Below, one piece after another: positions 35,863-45,190 of a stretch of DNA of 64,000 bases. The stretch is from Bacillus crepusculi (lineage in GTDB: Bacteria > Bacillota > Bacilli > Bacillales > Bacillaceae): assembly GCF_014764715.1 (NCBI RefSeq), contig NZ_JACXXE010000005.1, forward strand, positions 62,001 through 126,000. Direction: 5' to 3'. Below the pieces are notes generated by a model, which was not told the origin of the DNA, made no database searches, and saw nothing but the letters and a program-made list of their open reading frames with translations. Positions within the stretch are counted from its first letter, which is position 1; every line of letters begins with the position of its first letter. Both the position numbers and the translations under genes were made by a program.

Positions 35863-36500
35863 TTGATCGTCTGCTCCATAGGCCAGAGCACCTTGTAGCC
35901 TTTTGCACGAATCAGCTTCGTCACATGATCTGCATGAATGGTTTGAAGGCGGAAGACGAGCACCTTAGAGGCTTCATTTGCATGCGGGTACACAAGCACA
36001 CTTAGCATTTGAATATGCTGCTCCTTTAAAATGGCTGTGATGTCTGCGAGCCCCTCTGTCATCTGCTCCACTTCAACCTCTAAGTGTGAGCCCGGTTGAT
36101 CTGCACCTGTCAGTCTGACAAACGTACGAAGTAAATCTGTCTTTGTGATAATGCCTACAAGCTTGCCGCGTTTCACCACTGGAAGACAGCCAATTCCATG
36201 CTCAAAAAAGACACTTGAAATCTCCTCAACGAAATCAAGCGGATGGGCAGTGATCGTCTCTAACACCATGATCTCTTCAACAGGCCGCTGAATAAAAAGC
36301 TGCCTTTTTTCTGTTTCGAAAATACTTGGACTGGCATTTTTAATATCCCGATCTGTCACCATCCCAATGACAGATCCTTGCTCAGATACGATGGGAATAT
36401 GCCGAATGTGATGTGCACTCATTTTTTGAATGGCTTCTTCGATCGTATCGGTTTTTCGCAGCGTGATGACATCACGCTCCATAATTTGTTCAATCATCAT
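35859..36500 (-). CDS. acuB: AcuB, CBS-ACT domain protein
   Basis: A 213-residue protein with two CBS domains (residues ~1-60 and ~75-130; MSAHHIRHIPIVSEQGSVIG and VFFEHGIGCLPVVKRGKLVG) and a C-terminal ACT-like region (~140-210). CBS pairs usually sense adenine nucleotides, so AcuB may tune the acetylation/deacetylation cycle of AcsA; its mechanism is not established. Shine-Dalgarno AAAGGGGA. It lies between acuA (40 bases) and acuC (4-base overlap). Confidence 0.92.
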   Translation of the reverse strand: MMIEQIMERDVITLRKTDTIEEAIQKMSAHHIRHIPIVSEQGSVIGMVTDRDIKNASPSIFETEKRQLFIQRPVEEIMVLETITAHPLDFVEEISSVFFEHGIGCLPVVKRGKLVGIITKTDLLRTFVRLTGADQPGSHLEVEVEQMTEGLADITAILKEQHIQMLSVLVYPHANEASKVLVFRLQTIHADHVTKLIRAKGYKVLWPMEQTIK

Positions 36501-36539
36501 TGTTTACCAATCCCCTTTGCCAAAAAAACGAATTGAACG

Positions 36540-37172
36540 TTAATACATAAAGCGCTGATGGAAGCGAAGACGATCGAAACGCTCGATCGAATCAGGGCTC
36601 ACGTTTTTTCCGATTCTCGCCATTAAACAATTGGCTGGATGTGAGCTGATCTCTGGCTCGTCTGTTGCAAACCAGACAAGACCGCCTGCGTTCATCATTT
36701 TCTCCATCATTTTGCGGTACTCCCAAACGTTTTTCTTTGTCCCCTTTAAATCCCAATGCCAGTAATATTCAGTTGTAATGATGATGTAATTCTCCATTTG
36801 CTCATCCATCATGCTCACATCAAGTAAATGCTTGCCGAGCGAACATCCTCTAAACGGAGGAGCCACTTCAATGGCACCTAGCTCGATTAAATTGTCCATG
36901 TCGCCTTCTGACCAGCGCTCAAGCGGATCAGGATACAAATACGTGACATAACCTACGACAAGCTCATCCACTCTTGCAATGATAATACGTCCTTCTGGAA
37001 GATCTGCTATTTCAACAAGTGCTTGTTTCTGTTCCTCAGGCGTGCGAAATGCCGTTAGTCCTTCATGAAACGTATAGATCGCAAGCTCTGATGCAGGTAC
37101 TGGTCCTTCAATTAGGATGGAACCTGTTTCTCGCTCAATGGTTTTTGAATAATAAGTTTTAGGATGCTCCAC
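36540..37172 (-). CDS. acuA: AcuA, protein acetyltransferase acting on AcsA
   Basis: A 210-residue GNAT-family acetyltransferase. The acetyl-CoA-binding segment IELGAIEVAPPFRGCSLGKHLL carries the Q/RxxGxG/A-like turn as RGCSLGK. It acetylates the active-site lysine of acetyl-CoA synthetase and switches it off. The start is GTG at 37172 after GGCGGTGG. It heads the acuABC operon and is divergent from its target gene acsA, with cre sites between them, the same layout as in B. subtilis. Confidence 0.93.
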   Translation of the reverse strand: MEHPKTYYSKTIERETGSILIEGPVPASELAIYTFHEGLTAFRTPEEQKQALVEIADLPEGRIIIARVDELVVGYVTYLYPDPLERWSEGDMDNLIELGAIEVAPPFRGCSLGKHLLDVSMMDEQMENYIIITTEYYWHWDLKGTKKNVWEYRKMMEKMMNAGGLVWFATDEPEISSHPANCLMARIGKNVSPDSIERFDRLRFHQRFMY

Positions 37173-37231
37173 GTATCCACCGCCTCAAATTCTAGTGAGT
37201 CGTCTCTATTTTAGCTTAAATCTCTTAAAAA

Positions 37232-37245
37232 TTAAAACGGTTTCA
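37232..37245. promoter_or_regulatory. cre-like site 1, acuA/acsA intergenic region
   Basis: TTAAAACGGTTTCA matches TGWAANCGNTNNCA at 13 of 14 positions. It overlaps the -35 side of the likely acuA promoter (minus-strand TAAAAT -10 near 37212) and lies upstream of the acsA -35. Confidence 0.6.
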
Positions 37246-37263
37246 CCATAAGTTTTTTAAAAA

Positions 37264-37292
37264 TTGAGAAAAAAAGTCATCTATACTATAAT
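37264..37292 (+). promoter_or_regulatory. sigma-A promoter of acsA
   Basis: TTGAGA (37264-37269), 17-base spacer, TATAAT (37287-37292). Confidence 0.8.
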
Positions 37293-37298
37293 GGTCAT

Positions 37299-37312
37299 TG
37301 TAAACGTATGCA
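37299..37312 (+). promoter_or_regulatory. cre-like site 2 at the acsA transcription start
   Basis: TGTAAACGTATGCA matches the cre consensus at 13 of 14 positions and covers the predicted +1 of acsA, a position suited to CcpA repression. Confidence 0.75.
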
Positions 37313-37327
37313 AAGGGGGACTGTTTG

Positions 37328-39052
37328 ATGAAGGTAGAAACGCTACCATCAGTAAAAGGGAACTATCATTTAAATGATTATGAGCAGGCATACAAAGAAT
37401 TTTCATGGGAGGAAGCGAGAAAAAACTTCTCCTGGTATGAAACAGGCAATATCAATGCAGCCTATGAAGCGATTGACAGACATGCGGATTCGTTTCGTAA
37501 GAACAAGGTGGCGCTTCATTACAAAGATTCACAGCGGGATGAAAAGTATACGTTCAGGGATATGAAAATCAATACAAATAAAGCGGGAAATCTATTCAGA
37601 GAAAAGGCGCATGTGCAAAAAGGGGATCGTGTGTTTATCTTTATGCCAAGATCACCTGAGCTCTATTTTCTTCTGCTTGGCGCGGTTAAAATTGGTGCGA
37701 TTGTTGGCCCGTTATTTGAGGCATTTATGGAAGGGGCCGTCAAAGACCGTTTAGAAAATAGTGAGGCAAAAGTGATTGTGACAACGCCTGACCTGCTTGA
37801 GCGAATTCCATTTGCAGAGCTTCCAAAGCTTGAATCCGTCATCATTGTCGGTGGTGAAAAGGAGGATGCAGGTGGTGTGCGGACGATTCACTATGAAGAG
37901 GCATTTGAGCAGGCAGCGAAGGAACTTGAAATCGAGTGGATGGATGAAAAAGACGGATTCCTGCTCCATTACACATCAGGGTCCACTGGTACGCCAAAGG
38001 GTGTGCTGCATGTCCATGGTGCTATGGTGCAACAAGACCAGACCGGTAAATGGGTGCTTGACCTGAAAGATGACGACGTCTACTGGTGTACAGCTGATCC
38101 AGGCTGGGTCACAGGGACAGTGTACGGTATTTTTTCACCATGGTTAAATGGGGCGACGAATGTCATTTTAGGCGGCCGGTTTAATCCTGATACGTGGTAT
38201 GAAACCATTGAATCACTTGGTGTGACTGTTTGGTACAGTGCACCTACAGCCTTTAGAATGCTGATGGGGGCAGGGGACGACCTCATTCAAAAATATGACC
38301 TCAGCTCGCTTCGACATGTCTTAAGTGTAGGAGAGCCTCTCAATCCGGAAGTGATCCGCTGGGGAGACGCTGTATTTGGCAAACGAATTCATGATACATG
38401 GTGGATGACAGAAACGGGTGCACAGCTGATTTGTAATTATCCATGTATGGACATCAAACCGGGCTCGATGGGGAAACCAATCCCAGGTGTAGAAGCGGCG
38501 ATTGTAGATAATGCAGGAAATGAACTTCCACCATACCGAATGGGCAACCTTGCGATCAAAAAGGGCTGGCCTTCCATGATGCATACGATCTGGAACAATC
38601 CTGAAAAATATGAATCTTACTTTATGCCGGGAGATTGGTATGTTTCAGGAGATTCAGCATATATGGACGAAGACGGATACTTTTGGTTCCAGGGACGTGT
38701 CGATGATGTCATCATGACGTCAGGAGAGCGGGTCGGTCCATTTGAAGTGGAAAGTAAACTAGTAGAACATCCGGCCATTGCAGAGGCTGGTGTCATCGGA
38801 AAACCTGATCCGGTCCGCGGCGAAATTATTAAAGCATTCATTGCGCTTAGGAGCGGATATGAGCCGACAGATGAGCTGAAAGAAGAGATTCGTACGTTTG
38901 TGAAAAAAGGACTCGCTGCACATGCAGCACCGCGAGAAATCGAGTTTAAAGACAAGCTGCCAAAAACGCGAAGCGGAAAAATTATGAGACGTGTGCTAAA
39001 GGCGTGGGAGCTGAATTTACCGGCTGGCGACCTTTCGACAATGGAAGATTAA
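37328..39052 (+). CDS. acsA: acetyl-CoA synthetase AcsA
   Basis: A 574-residue AMP-forming enzyme making acetyl-CoA from acetate. The adenylation P-loop is LLHYTSGSTGTPKGVLHVHG (~217-236), the A5 motif is HDTWWMTETG, and the C-terminal lysine motif is LPKTRSGKIMRRVLKAW, whose first Lys after SG is the AcuA acetylation site. The end (LNLPAGDLSTMED) is identical to what I recall of B. subtilis AcsA. The ATG at 37328 follows AAAGGGGG. CcpA/cre control and the divergent acuABC operon give transcriptional and post-translational control. Confidence 0.95.
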   Translation: MKVETLPSVKGNYHLNDYEQAYKEFSWEEARKNFSWYETGNINAAYEAIDRHADSFRKNKVALHYKDSQRDEKYTFRDMKINTNKAGNLFREKAHVQKGDRVFIFMPRSPELYFLLLGAVKIGAIVGPLFEAFMEGAVKDRLENSEAKVIVTTPDLLERIPFAELPKLESVIIVGGEKEDAGGVRTIHYEEAFEQAAKELEIEWMDEKDGFLLHYTSGSTGTPKGVLHVHGAMVQQDQTGKWVLDLKDDDVYWCTADPGWVTGTVYGIFSPWLNGATNVILGGRFNPDTWYETIESLGVTVWYSAPTAFRMLMGAGDDLIQKYDLSSLRHVLSVGEPLNPEVIRWGDAVFGKRIHDTWWMTETGAQLICNYPCMDIKPGSMGKPIPGVEAAIVDNAGNELPPYRMGNLAIKKGWPSMMHTIWNNPEKYESYFMPGDWYVSGDSAYMDEDGYFWFQGRVDDVIMTSGERVGPFEVESKLVEHPAIAEAGVIGKPDPVRGEIIKAFIALRSGYEPTDELKEEIRTFVKKGLAAHAAPREIEFKDKLPKTRSGKIMRRVLKAWELNLPAGDLSTMED

Positions 39053-39065
39053 TCTTTTCCGTCAG

Positions 39066-39094
39066 TTGACTTGATATCAAAAGTATGTTAAAAA
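39066..39094 (+). promoter_or_regulatory. promoter of the tyrS T-box transcript
   Basis: TTGACT (39066-39071), 17-base spacer, TAAAAA (39089-39094). It gives a leader of about 300 nt. Confidence 0.5.
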
Positions 39095-39100
39095 TGACTT

Positions 39101-39375
39101 TAGTTGAATATGAAAAGGTTTTGACTGAGATTCAGTAGAATCATCTTTCCCTGTCCAAGAGAGCTGACGGTTGGTGCGAGTCAGTACAAAGAGATATTCG
39201 AATTACCCTCACGAACCGCTTTTACGAAAAGGAGCATGCATGCTGTCCTAATTAGTGAAAGAACGGATCTGTCCGTTATCAGTGTAAGTGAAAAGACGTG
39301 ATGTTTTGTCTTTTAAGCAGGGTGGTACCGCGATATATATCGTCCCTTCGTTCATTCGAAGGGGCGTTTTTTATG
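39101..39375 (+). promoter_or_regulatory. tyrosyl T-box leader of tyrS
   Basis: A T-box riboswitch. The near-invariant T-box AGGGTGGTACCGCG is at 39319-39332, and the terminator CGTCCCTTCG/CGAAGGGGCG with T6 is at 39341-39372. The stem I AGAGAGCTGACGGTTGGTGCGAG element begins near 39156 (first 20 bases quoted end in GTGC). A TAC (Tyr) codon after GAAT at 39204-39206 is the likely specifier; a second TAC occurs at 39185-39187. Uncharged tRNA-Tyr should stabilise the antiterminator and allow tyrS expression. Confidence 0.93.
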
Positions 39376-39379
39376 TTGA

Positions 39380-40672
<1,293 letters not shown>

Positions 40673-40682
40673 GAATGTGTGC

Positions 40683-40716
40683 AGCCGGTCTGCGAAAAAC
40701 CGGCTGCTATTTTTAT
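40683..40716 (+). terminator. terminator of tyrS
   Basis: GCAGCCGGT pairs with ACCGGCTGC, followed by TATTTTT. Confidence 0.85.
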
Positions 40717-40923
40717 GCAAATTGAGAGATGAGAGCCCTCATAGAGCCTAATAGACTGTTAGATGAGTGGTTGTCTAGTCTTTTAGCATTGGCCGCTGCG
40801 AAAGTCAAAGGTGCTTTTTTATTATTTAATGTCTTTAAAATGATTGGACAAACAGTGCCTTGTTCACTTTTCTGTCATATTTTTCTTGTTTAAAATAAAG
40901 ACGAACAAGATAAATAAGGGGGA

Positions 40924-41571
40924 ATGAACGTGTCACTATTGATGAAAAGGAGTTTGCAGATTCTCGTTGCATTTGCATTGGTGGTTGGTTCAATGGTTTT
41001 TATCCAGCCGAAAGAGGTCAACGCGGCTGAGCATAATCCGGTCGTGATGGTACATGGCATGGGTGGTGCTTCTTATAACTTTGCGGCGATCAAAAGATAC
41101 CTGGTGTCACAGGGCTGGGACCGAAACCAATTATATGCAATTGATTTCATAGACAAAACAGGTAATAACCTGAACAATGGCCCGCGTCTATCCAGATACG
41201 TCAAAGATGTGTTAGCCAAAACGGGCGCCAAAAAAGTAGATATTGTGGCACATAGCATGGGCGGAGCCAACACGTTATATTATATTAAGAACCTAGACGG
41301 CGGAGATAAAATTGAAAATGTCGTCACACTAGGTGGAGCGAACGGACTCGTTTCACTCAGAGCATTACCAGGCACTGATCCAAATCAAAAAATTCTTTAC
41401 ACATCCGTCTATAGCTCAGCCGACCTCATTGTCGTCAACAGTCTCTCACGCTTAATTGGCGCAAGAAACGTCCTCATCCACGGCGTTGGTCATATCGGTC
41501 TATTAGCCTCAAGCCAAGTCAATGGCTATATTAAAGAAGGGCTGAACGGCGGGGGACAGAATACGAATTAA
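40924..41571 (+). CDS. lipA: secreted lipase of the LipA/LipB type (family I.4)
   Basis: A 215-residue precursor with a signal peptide (basic MKRS, hydrophobic core, cleavage expected in VNA-AEHNP near residue 34), leaving a 181-residue lidless lipase as in B. subtilis LipA. The oxyanion region is [14 protein letters not shown]. The nucleophile elbow AHSMGG has Ser111, mature Ser77, with Ala replacing the first Gly of GxSxG as typical. Asp lies in SSADLIVV and His in [11 protein letters not shown] 40924, GTG 40930 and ATG 40942 are all possible starts; 40924 matches known B. pumilus lipase lengths. Confidence 0.92.
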   Translation: MNVSLLMKRSLQILVAFALVVGSMVFIQPKEVNAAEHNPVVMVHGMGGASYNFAAIKRYLVSQGWDRNQLYAIDFIDKTGNNLNNGPRLSRYVKDVLAKTGAKKVDIVAHSMGGANTLYYIKNLDGGDKIENVVTLGGANGLVSLRALPGTDPNQKILYTSVYSSADLIVVNSLSRLIGARNVLIHGVGHIGLLASSQVNGYIKEGLNGGGQNTN

Positions 41572-41580
41572 TATAAAAAT

Positions 41581-41612
41581 GGCCAGCTTCCAATCATGGA
41601 AGTTGGCTTTCT
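41581..41612 (+). terminator. terminator of the lipase gene
   Basis: GCCAGCTTCC pairs with GGAAGTTGGC around AATCAT, followed by a T-rich tract. Confidence 0.8.
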
Positions 41613-41707
41613 GTATTTTTACCAGTAATTATTATTAATGAAGAAACATGGAGTAACTATTGATTAGTCTATAAATTAAAAGTAATCTGTGTGAATACTT
41701 GAAATGA

Positions 41708-41736
41708 TTGTCGATGAAATCAGACTATGGTACGAT
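41708..41736 (+). promoter_or_regulatory. promoter of the restriction-modification locus
   Basis: TTGTCG (41708-41713), 17-base spacer, TACGAT (41731-41736), 52 bases before the half-HsdS gene. No other hexamer pair is as good in this gap. Confidence 0.5.
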
Positions 41737-41753
41737 GAATGTATATGTTATAA

Positions 41754-41773
41754 AGTAATTCGTACGAATTACT
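41754..41773. promoter_or_regulatory. 20-bp perfect palindrome ahead of the half-HsdS gene
   Basis: AGTAATTCGTACGAATTACT is a perfect inverted repeat lying just after the predicted transcription start (~41743) and 15 bases before the start codon. It is operator-like, or forms a hairpin in the 5' leader next to the ribosome site. Confidence 0.6.
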
Positions 41774-41788
41774 AAATGAGGGCGGGAT

Positions 41789-42355
41789 ATGAAGCTTGAA
41801 CAAATCATAACGATCAAAATGGGAAAAAACCAATCAAGAAGAAATGAAAAAGCCGACAATAGCTTATCTACATATTCTTATGAAGATTTAATGAAAGATT
41901 TAGATGGCGCTTATTTAGACTCCATTGTAAATGAAAAAGAAAGCACATTATTAACGATTGATCCGTACTTAACAAATGTTTGTGATGTTGTCTTCAGCTT
42001 TGTTAGTTCGATTGCAGGGATTGTCAGTATTGAGACTCAAGGTAAAGTCATGAACCAAAACTTTGCCAAGCTGATCCTAGAAACTGAAGAACTAGATAAG
42101 CAGTATTTATGTTATGTTTTAAATGAATCTCAATTTATGAAAAAACAAATGGCGATTTCTATGCAAGGAAGTACGGTTCCAAAACTAACACCAGGAATTT
42201 TTCGTGCGTTAGAAGTGCATCTTCCTTCTATTGAAAAACAACAAATGATAGGAAGAGCCTATTTTCATTTTAGAAAGCGTCAAGCGCTCATGAAGAAACA
42301 AGCAAAATTAGAAGAACAACTATTTTTAGAAGTATTAAAACAACATGATCAATAA
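41789..42355 (+). CDS. half-size HsdS-like specificity protein
   Basis: A 188-residue protein resembling one half of a type I specificity subunit: a single target-recognition-like domain (about 1-150) ending in QGSTVPKLTPGIFRALEVHL-PSIEKQQ, then a basic helix (~155-188, FRKRQALMKKQAKLEEQLF) like the conserved spacer helix of HsdS. That transition motif is the usual C-terminal edge of a TRD. It has no second TRD. It precedes hsdM by 20 bases in the same orientation, while a full hsdS follows hsdM. It could dimerise as an alternative specificity subunit or modulate the complex; neither is shown. Confidence 0.7.
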   Translation: MKLEQIITIKMGKNQSRRNEKADNSLSTYSYEDLMKDLDGAYLDSIVNEKESTLLTIDPYLTNVCDVVFSFVSSIAGIVSIETQGKVMNQNFAKLILETEELDKQYLCYVLNESQFMKKQMAISMQGSTVPKLTPGIFRALEVHLPSIEKQQMIGRAYFHFRKRQALMKKQAKLEEQLFLEVLKQHDQ

Positions 42356-42375
42356 AGAAAAGCGAGGAAATAACA

Positions 42376-43968
42376 ATGGCTGTGTTACATACAAAATTAT
42401 TTAGTGCCGCAGATGACCTTAGAAGCAAAATGGATGCTTCAGAGTATAAAAACTATTTATTAGGATTGATCTTTTATAAATATTTATCTGATCGATTATT
42501 AGAAAAAGTCGTCGAAGTCGCAGATGAATCGTTGGAAGAATACGACACGCAGGATAAACAAGCACAATTATACAAAGAGTTATTATCAGATGAGGATATT
42601 CATAAAGATTTACTTGAAACATTAGTTGATACGATAGGATATGATATCGAACCAACGTATTTATTTAGTGAGTTAGCGAGTCAGGCAAAACAAAATATCT
42701 TTCAATTAAATGATTTAAATAAAGCATTCATTGATTTATCGACGAAATATCTTCAATTTAGTGGCTTGTTTGATGATGTGGATTTGAAATCGAAAAAACT
42801 GGGGTCAGATGATCAACAGAGAAATATCACCATTACAGAGGTATTAAAAAAATTAAATGATGTAGATGTCATTGGCCATAATGGAGATGTCATTGGAGAT
42901 GCCTATGAATATTTAATTAGTCAATTTGCCTCAGAAGCAGGAAAAAAAGCCGGTGAATTCTATACACCACATGAGGTGTCTATCATGATGGCTCGTATTG
43001 TGGCAATTGGACAAGAGGAGAAAAAATTATTTAGTGTCTATGACCCTACAATGGGTTCCGGTTCTTTAATGTTAAATGTGCGAAATTACATTAACTATCC
43101 AGAAAGTGTAAAATATCACGGGCAAGAATTAAATACGACGACTTTTAATTTAGCAAAAATGAACTTGATCTTGCACGGTGTTGATTATGAAGATATGCGT
43201 CTACGTAACGGGGATACATTAAATAAAGACTGGCCGACCGATGAGCCGTATACATTTGATTCAGTTCTAATGAATCCGCCATATTCAGCCAAATGGTCAG
43301 CAGATGATACATTTTTAGATGATTCACGTTTTAATCGCTATGGGAAACTAGCACCGAAATCAAAAGCAGACTTTGCTTTTCTTTTGCATGGCCTATATCA
43401 CTTAAAAGATTCTGGAACCATGGCGATTGTCCTGCCACATGGTGTTCTTTTTAGAGGTGCAGCAGAAGGTGTCATCCGTAAGAAATTACTAGAAGATGGA
43501 CACATTGATGCGGTGATTGGTTTACCAGCAAATTTATTTTTTGGAACAAGCATTCCAACCACTGTCATCATTTTAAAGAAAAACCGTACAACGCGTGATG
43601 TACTATTTATTGATGCGAGTAAAGAATTTACCAAAGGAAAAAATCAAAACAAATTATCAACTGACAACATTGATAAAGTAGTAGAGACATATCAAAAACG
43701 AGAAGATGTAGAAAAGTATGCACATGTGGCAAGCTTTGAGGAAATCAAAGAAAATGACTTCAATTTAAATATCCCAAGATATGTCGATACATTTGAAGAA
43801 GAAGAGCCTGTCGACATGGCCGCCATAGGAGCAAAAATTCAAGAAATTCGAAAAGAAAAAGAAGAGCTAGAGTCTAATTTATATGACATGATTTCTTCCA
43901 TGCAGTTTGATGAGAAAAATGCAGAATGGATGAAAGGTGCTTTAGAGGTGTTTAAACGTGGGAAGTAA
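42376..43968 (+). CDS. hsdM: type I DNA methyltransferase subunit HsdM
   Basis: A 530-residue N6-adenine methyltransferase. The N-terminal HsdM domain (residues ~5-150) is followed by GEFYTPHEVSIMMARI, the SAM motif I YDPTMGSGSLMLNV (~221-234) and the catalytic motif IV MNPPYS (~299). It pairs with HsdS for modification and with HsdR for restriction. Shine-Dalgarno GAGGAAA. The 3' end overlaps hsdS by 11 bases, indicating translational coupling. Confidence 0.95.
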   Translation: MAVLHTKLFSAADDLRSKMDASEYKNYLLGLIFYKYLSDRLLEKVVEVADESLEEYDTQDKQAQLYKELLSDEDIHKDLLETLVDTIGYDIEPTYLFSELASQAKQNIFQLNDLNKAFIDLSTKYLQFSGLFDDVDLKSKKLGSDDQQRNITITEVLKKLNDVDVIGHNGDVIGDAYEYLISQFASEAGKKAGEFYTPHEVSIMMARIVAIGQEEKKLFSVYDPTMGSGSLMLNVRNYINYPESVKYHGQELNTTTFNLAKMNLILHGVDYEDMRLRNGDTLNKDWPTDEPYTFDSVLMNPPYSAKWSADDTFLDDSRFNRYGKLAPKSKADFAFLLHGLYHLKDSGTMAIVLPHGVLFRGAAEGVIRKKLLEDGHIDAVIGLPANLFFGTSIPTTVIILKKNRTTRDVLFIDASKEFTKGKNQNKLSTDNIDKVVETYQKREDVEKYAHVASFEEIKENDFNLNIPRYVDTFEEEEPVDMAAIGAKIQEIRKEKEELESNLYDMISSMQFDEKNAEWMKGALEVFKRGK

Positions 43969-45172
43969 GAGAGTGCCGGAAGTGAGGTTTAATGGGTTTA
44001 GTGAGGAATGGCAAGTGTGTAAATTGTTCGAGGTTGCTGAATTTAATCCAAGATCGAGTTTGCCAGAGCAATTTAGGTATGTTGATTTAGGTTCGGTTGT
44101 AGGTACAAATTTGATATCATATCGAACAGAGCTAAAGAAAACGGCTCCCTCAAGAGCTCAGAGATTAGCAAAACGCGGAGATGTGTTTTATCAAATGGTT
44201 AGACCATATCAGAAAAATAATTTTCTTTTTGACTTGCCTTATGCTGATTTTGTTTTTTCAACAGGCTATGCACAATTGCGACCTTATGGAAATAGCTACT
44301 TTCTATTAAGTAGACTTCAAGAAAGTAGATTTGTTTCAAATGTACTTGATAGAAGTACCGGCACAAGCTATCCTGCAATTAACTCTAATGATTTAGCGCA
44401 AATTGAGATTAAGGTTCCCAAAAAAGAAGTTGAACAAACTCAAATCGGCAACTTTTTCAAACAATTAGACGAAACAATTACTATTCAACAACAAGAACTA
44501 GACACCTTAAAACAAACGAAACAAGGATTCTTACAAAAAATGTTTCCAAAAGAAGGAGAGTCCTTACCTGAAATTCGTTTTCCTGGGTTTAATGAGAAGT
44601 GGATACATCGCAACATTTTAGAAGTTAGTAAAGTGTTCATAGGTTTAGTAACAACGATGACTGAAAATTATCGTAAATCAGGAACACTACTAATTAGAAA
44701 CTCAGACATCAAGGAAAATAGATTTGAATTCTCAAATGAGCCAATTCATCTAGATGAATCTTTTGCAGAACAACATCATACAAGACGGTTGATTGTCGGT
44801 GATGTAGTAACAGTACACACTGGCGATATAGGGACCTCTGCAGTTATTACTAAAAGAGAGTGTGGCTCTATAGGTTTTGCAACAATAAATTCAAGGCCTA
44901 ATTCAAATTTGCTTGATTCTAACTATTTAGCAACATTTTTAAACACTCAAAGACACAAAAAATATGCTATTAAAATGTCGACAGGAGACGGACGAAGCAA
45001 TTATAATTTAAAAGATTTTACTAAATTAAATATTCCGTTACCTTCTATTGAAGAACAAAACAAAATTGGTCTTTTTTTTAAAAGTTTTGATGAGAAAATT
45101 ACTCTAAAGAAAAAAACATTGGATATACTCCAACAAACCAAAAAAGCCTTTTTACAAAAGATGTTTGTCTAA
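43958..45172 (+). CDS. hsdS: type I specificity subunit HsdS (two TRDs)
   Basis: A 404-residue specificity protein with internal duplication: each half opens with a PEVRFNGFSEEW / PEIRFPGFNEKW motif (residues ~5 and ~205) and closes with a helix ending QTKQGFLQKMF / QTKKAFLQKMF. The two variable TRDs (about 15-150 and 215-345) read the two halves of a bipartite target. The target sequence cannot be inferred. The TRD-coding DNA is more AT-rich than flanking core genes. Start GTG at 43958, after AGAGGTG, within the end of hsdM. hsdR follows after 18 bases. Confidence 0.93.
   Translation: MGSKRVPEVRFNGFSEEWQVCKLFEVAEFNPRSSLPEQFRYVDLGSVVGTNLISYRTELKKTAPSRAQRLAKRGDVFYQMVRPYQKNNFLFDLPYADFVFSTGYAQLRPYGNSYFLLSRLQESRFVSNVLDRSTGTSYPAINSNDLAQIEIKVPKKEVEQTQIGNFFKQLDETITIQQQELDTLKQTKQGFLQKMFPKEGESLPEIRFPGFNEKWIHRNILEVSKVFIGLVTTMTENYRKSGTLLIRNSDIKENRFEFSNEPIHLDESFAEQHHTRRLIVGDVVTVHTGDIGTSAVITKRECGSIGFATINSRPNSNLLDSNYLATFLNTQRHKKYAIKMSTGDGRSNYNLKDFTKLNIPLPSIEEQNKIGLFFKSFDEKITLKKKTLDILQQTKKAFLQKMFV
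44465..44545 (+). repeat. hsdS internal repeat, copy 1
   Basis: Encodes 27 residues (LDETITIQQQELDTLKQTKQ, then GFLQKMF) that are repeated, with similar but not identical DNA, at 45086-45166. It is the conserved spacer-helix region and a potential site for TRD exchange by recombination. Confidence 0.75.
45086..45166 (+). repeat. hsdS internal repeat, copy 2
   Basis: Encodes FDEKITLKKKTLDILQQTKK then AFLQKMF, aligned without gaps with copy 1 over 27 codons. Confidence 0.75.
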
Positions 45173-45190
45173 GCAAAAGGGGGAAATAAG

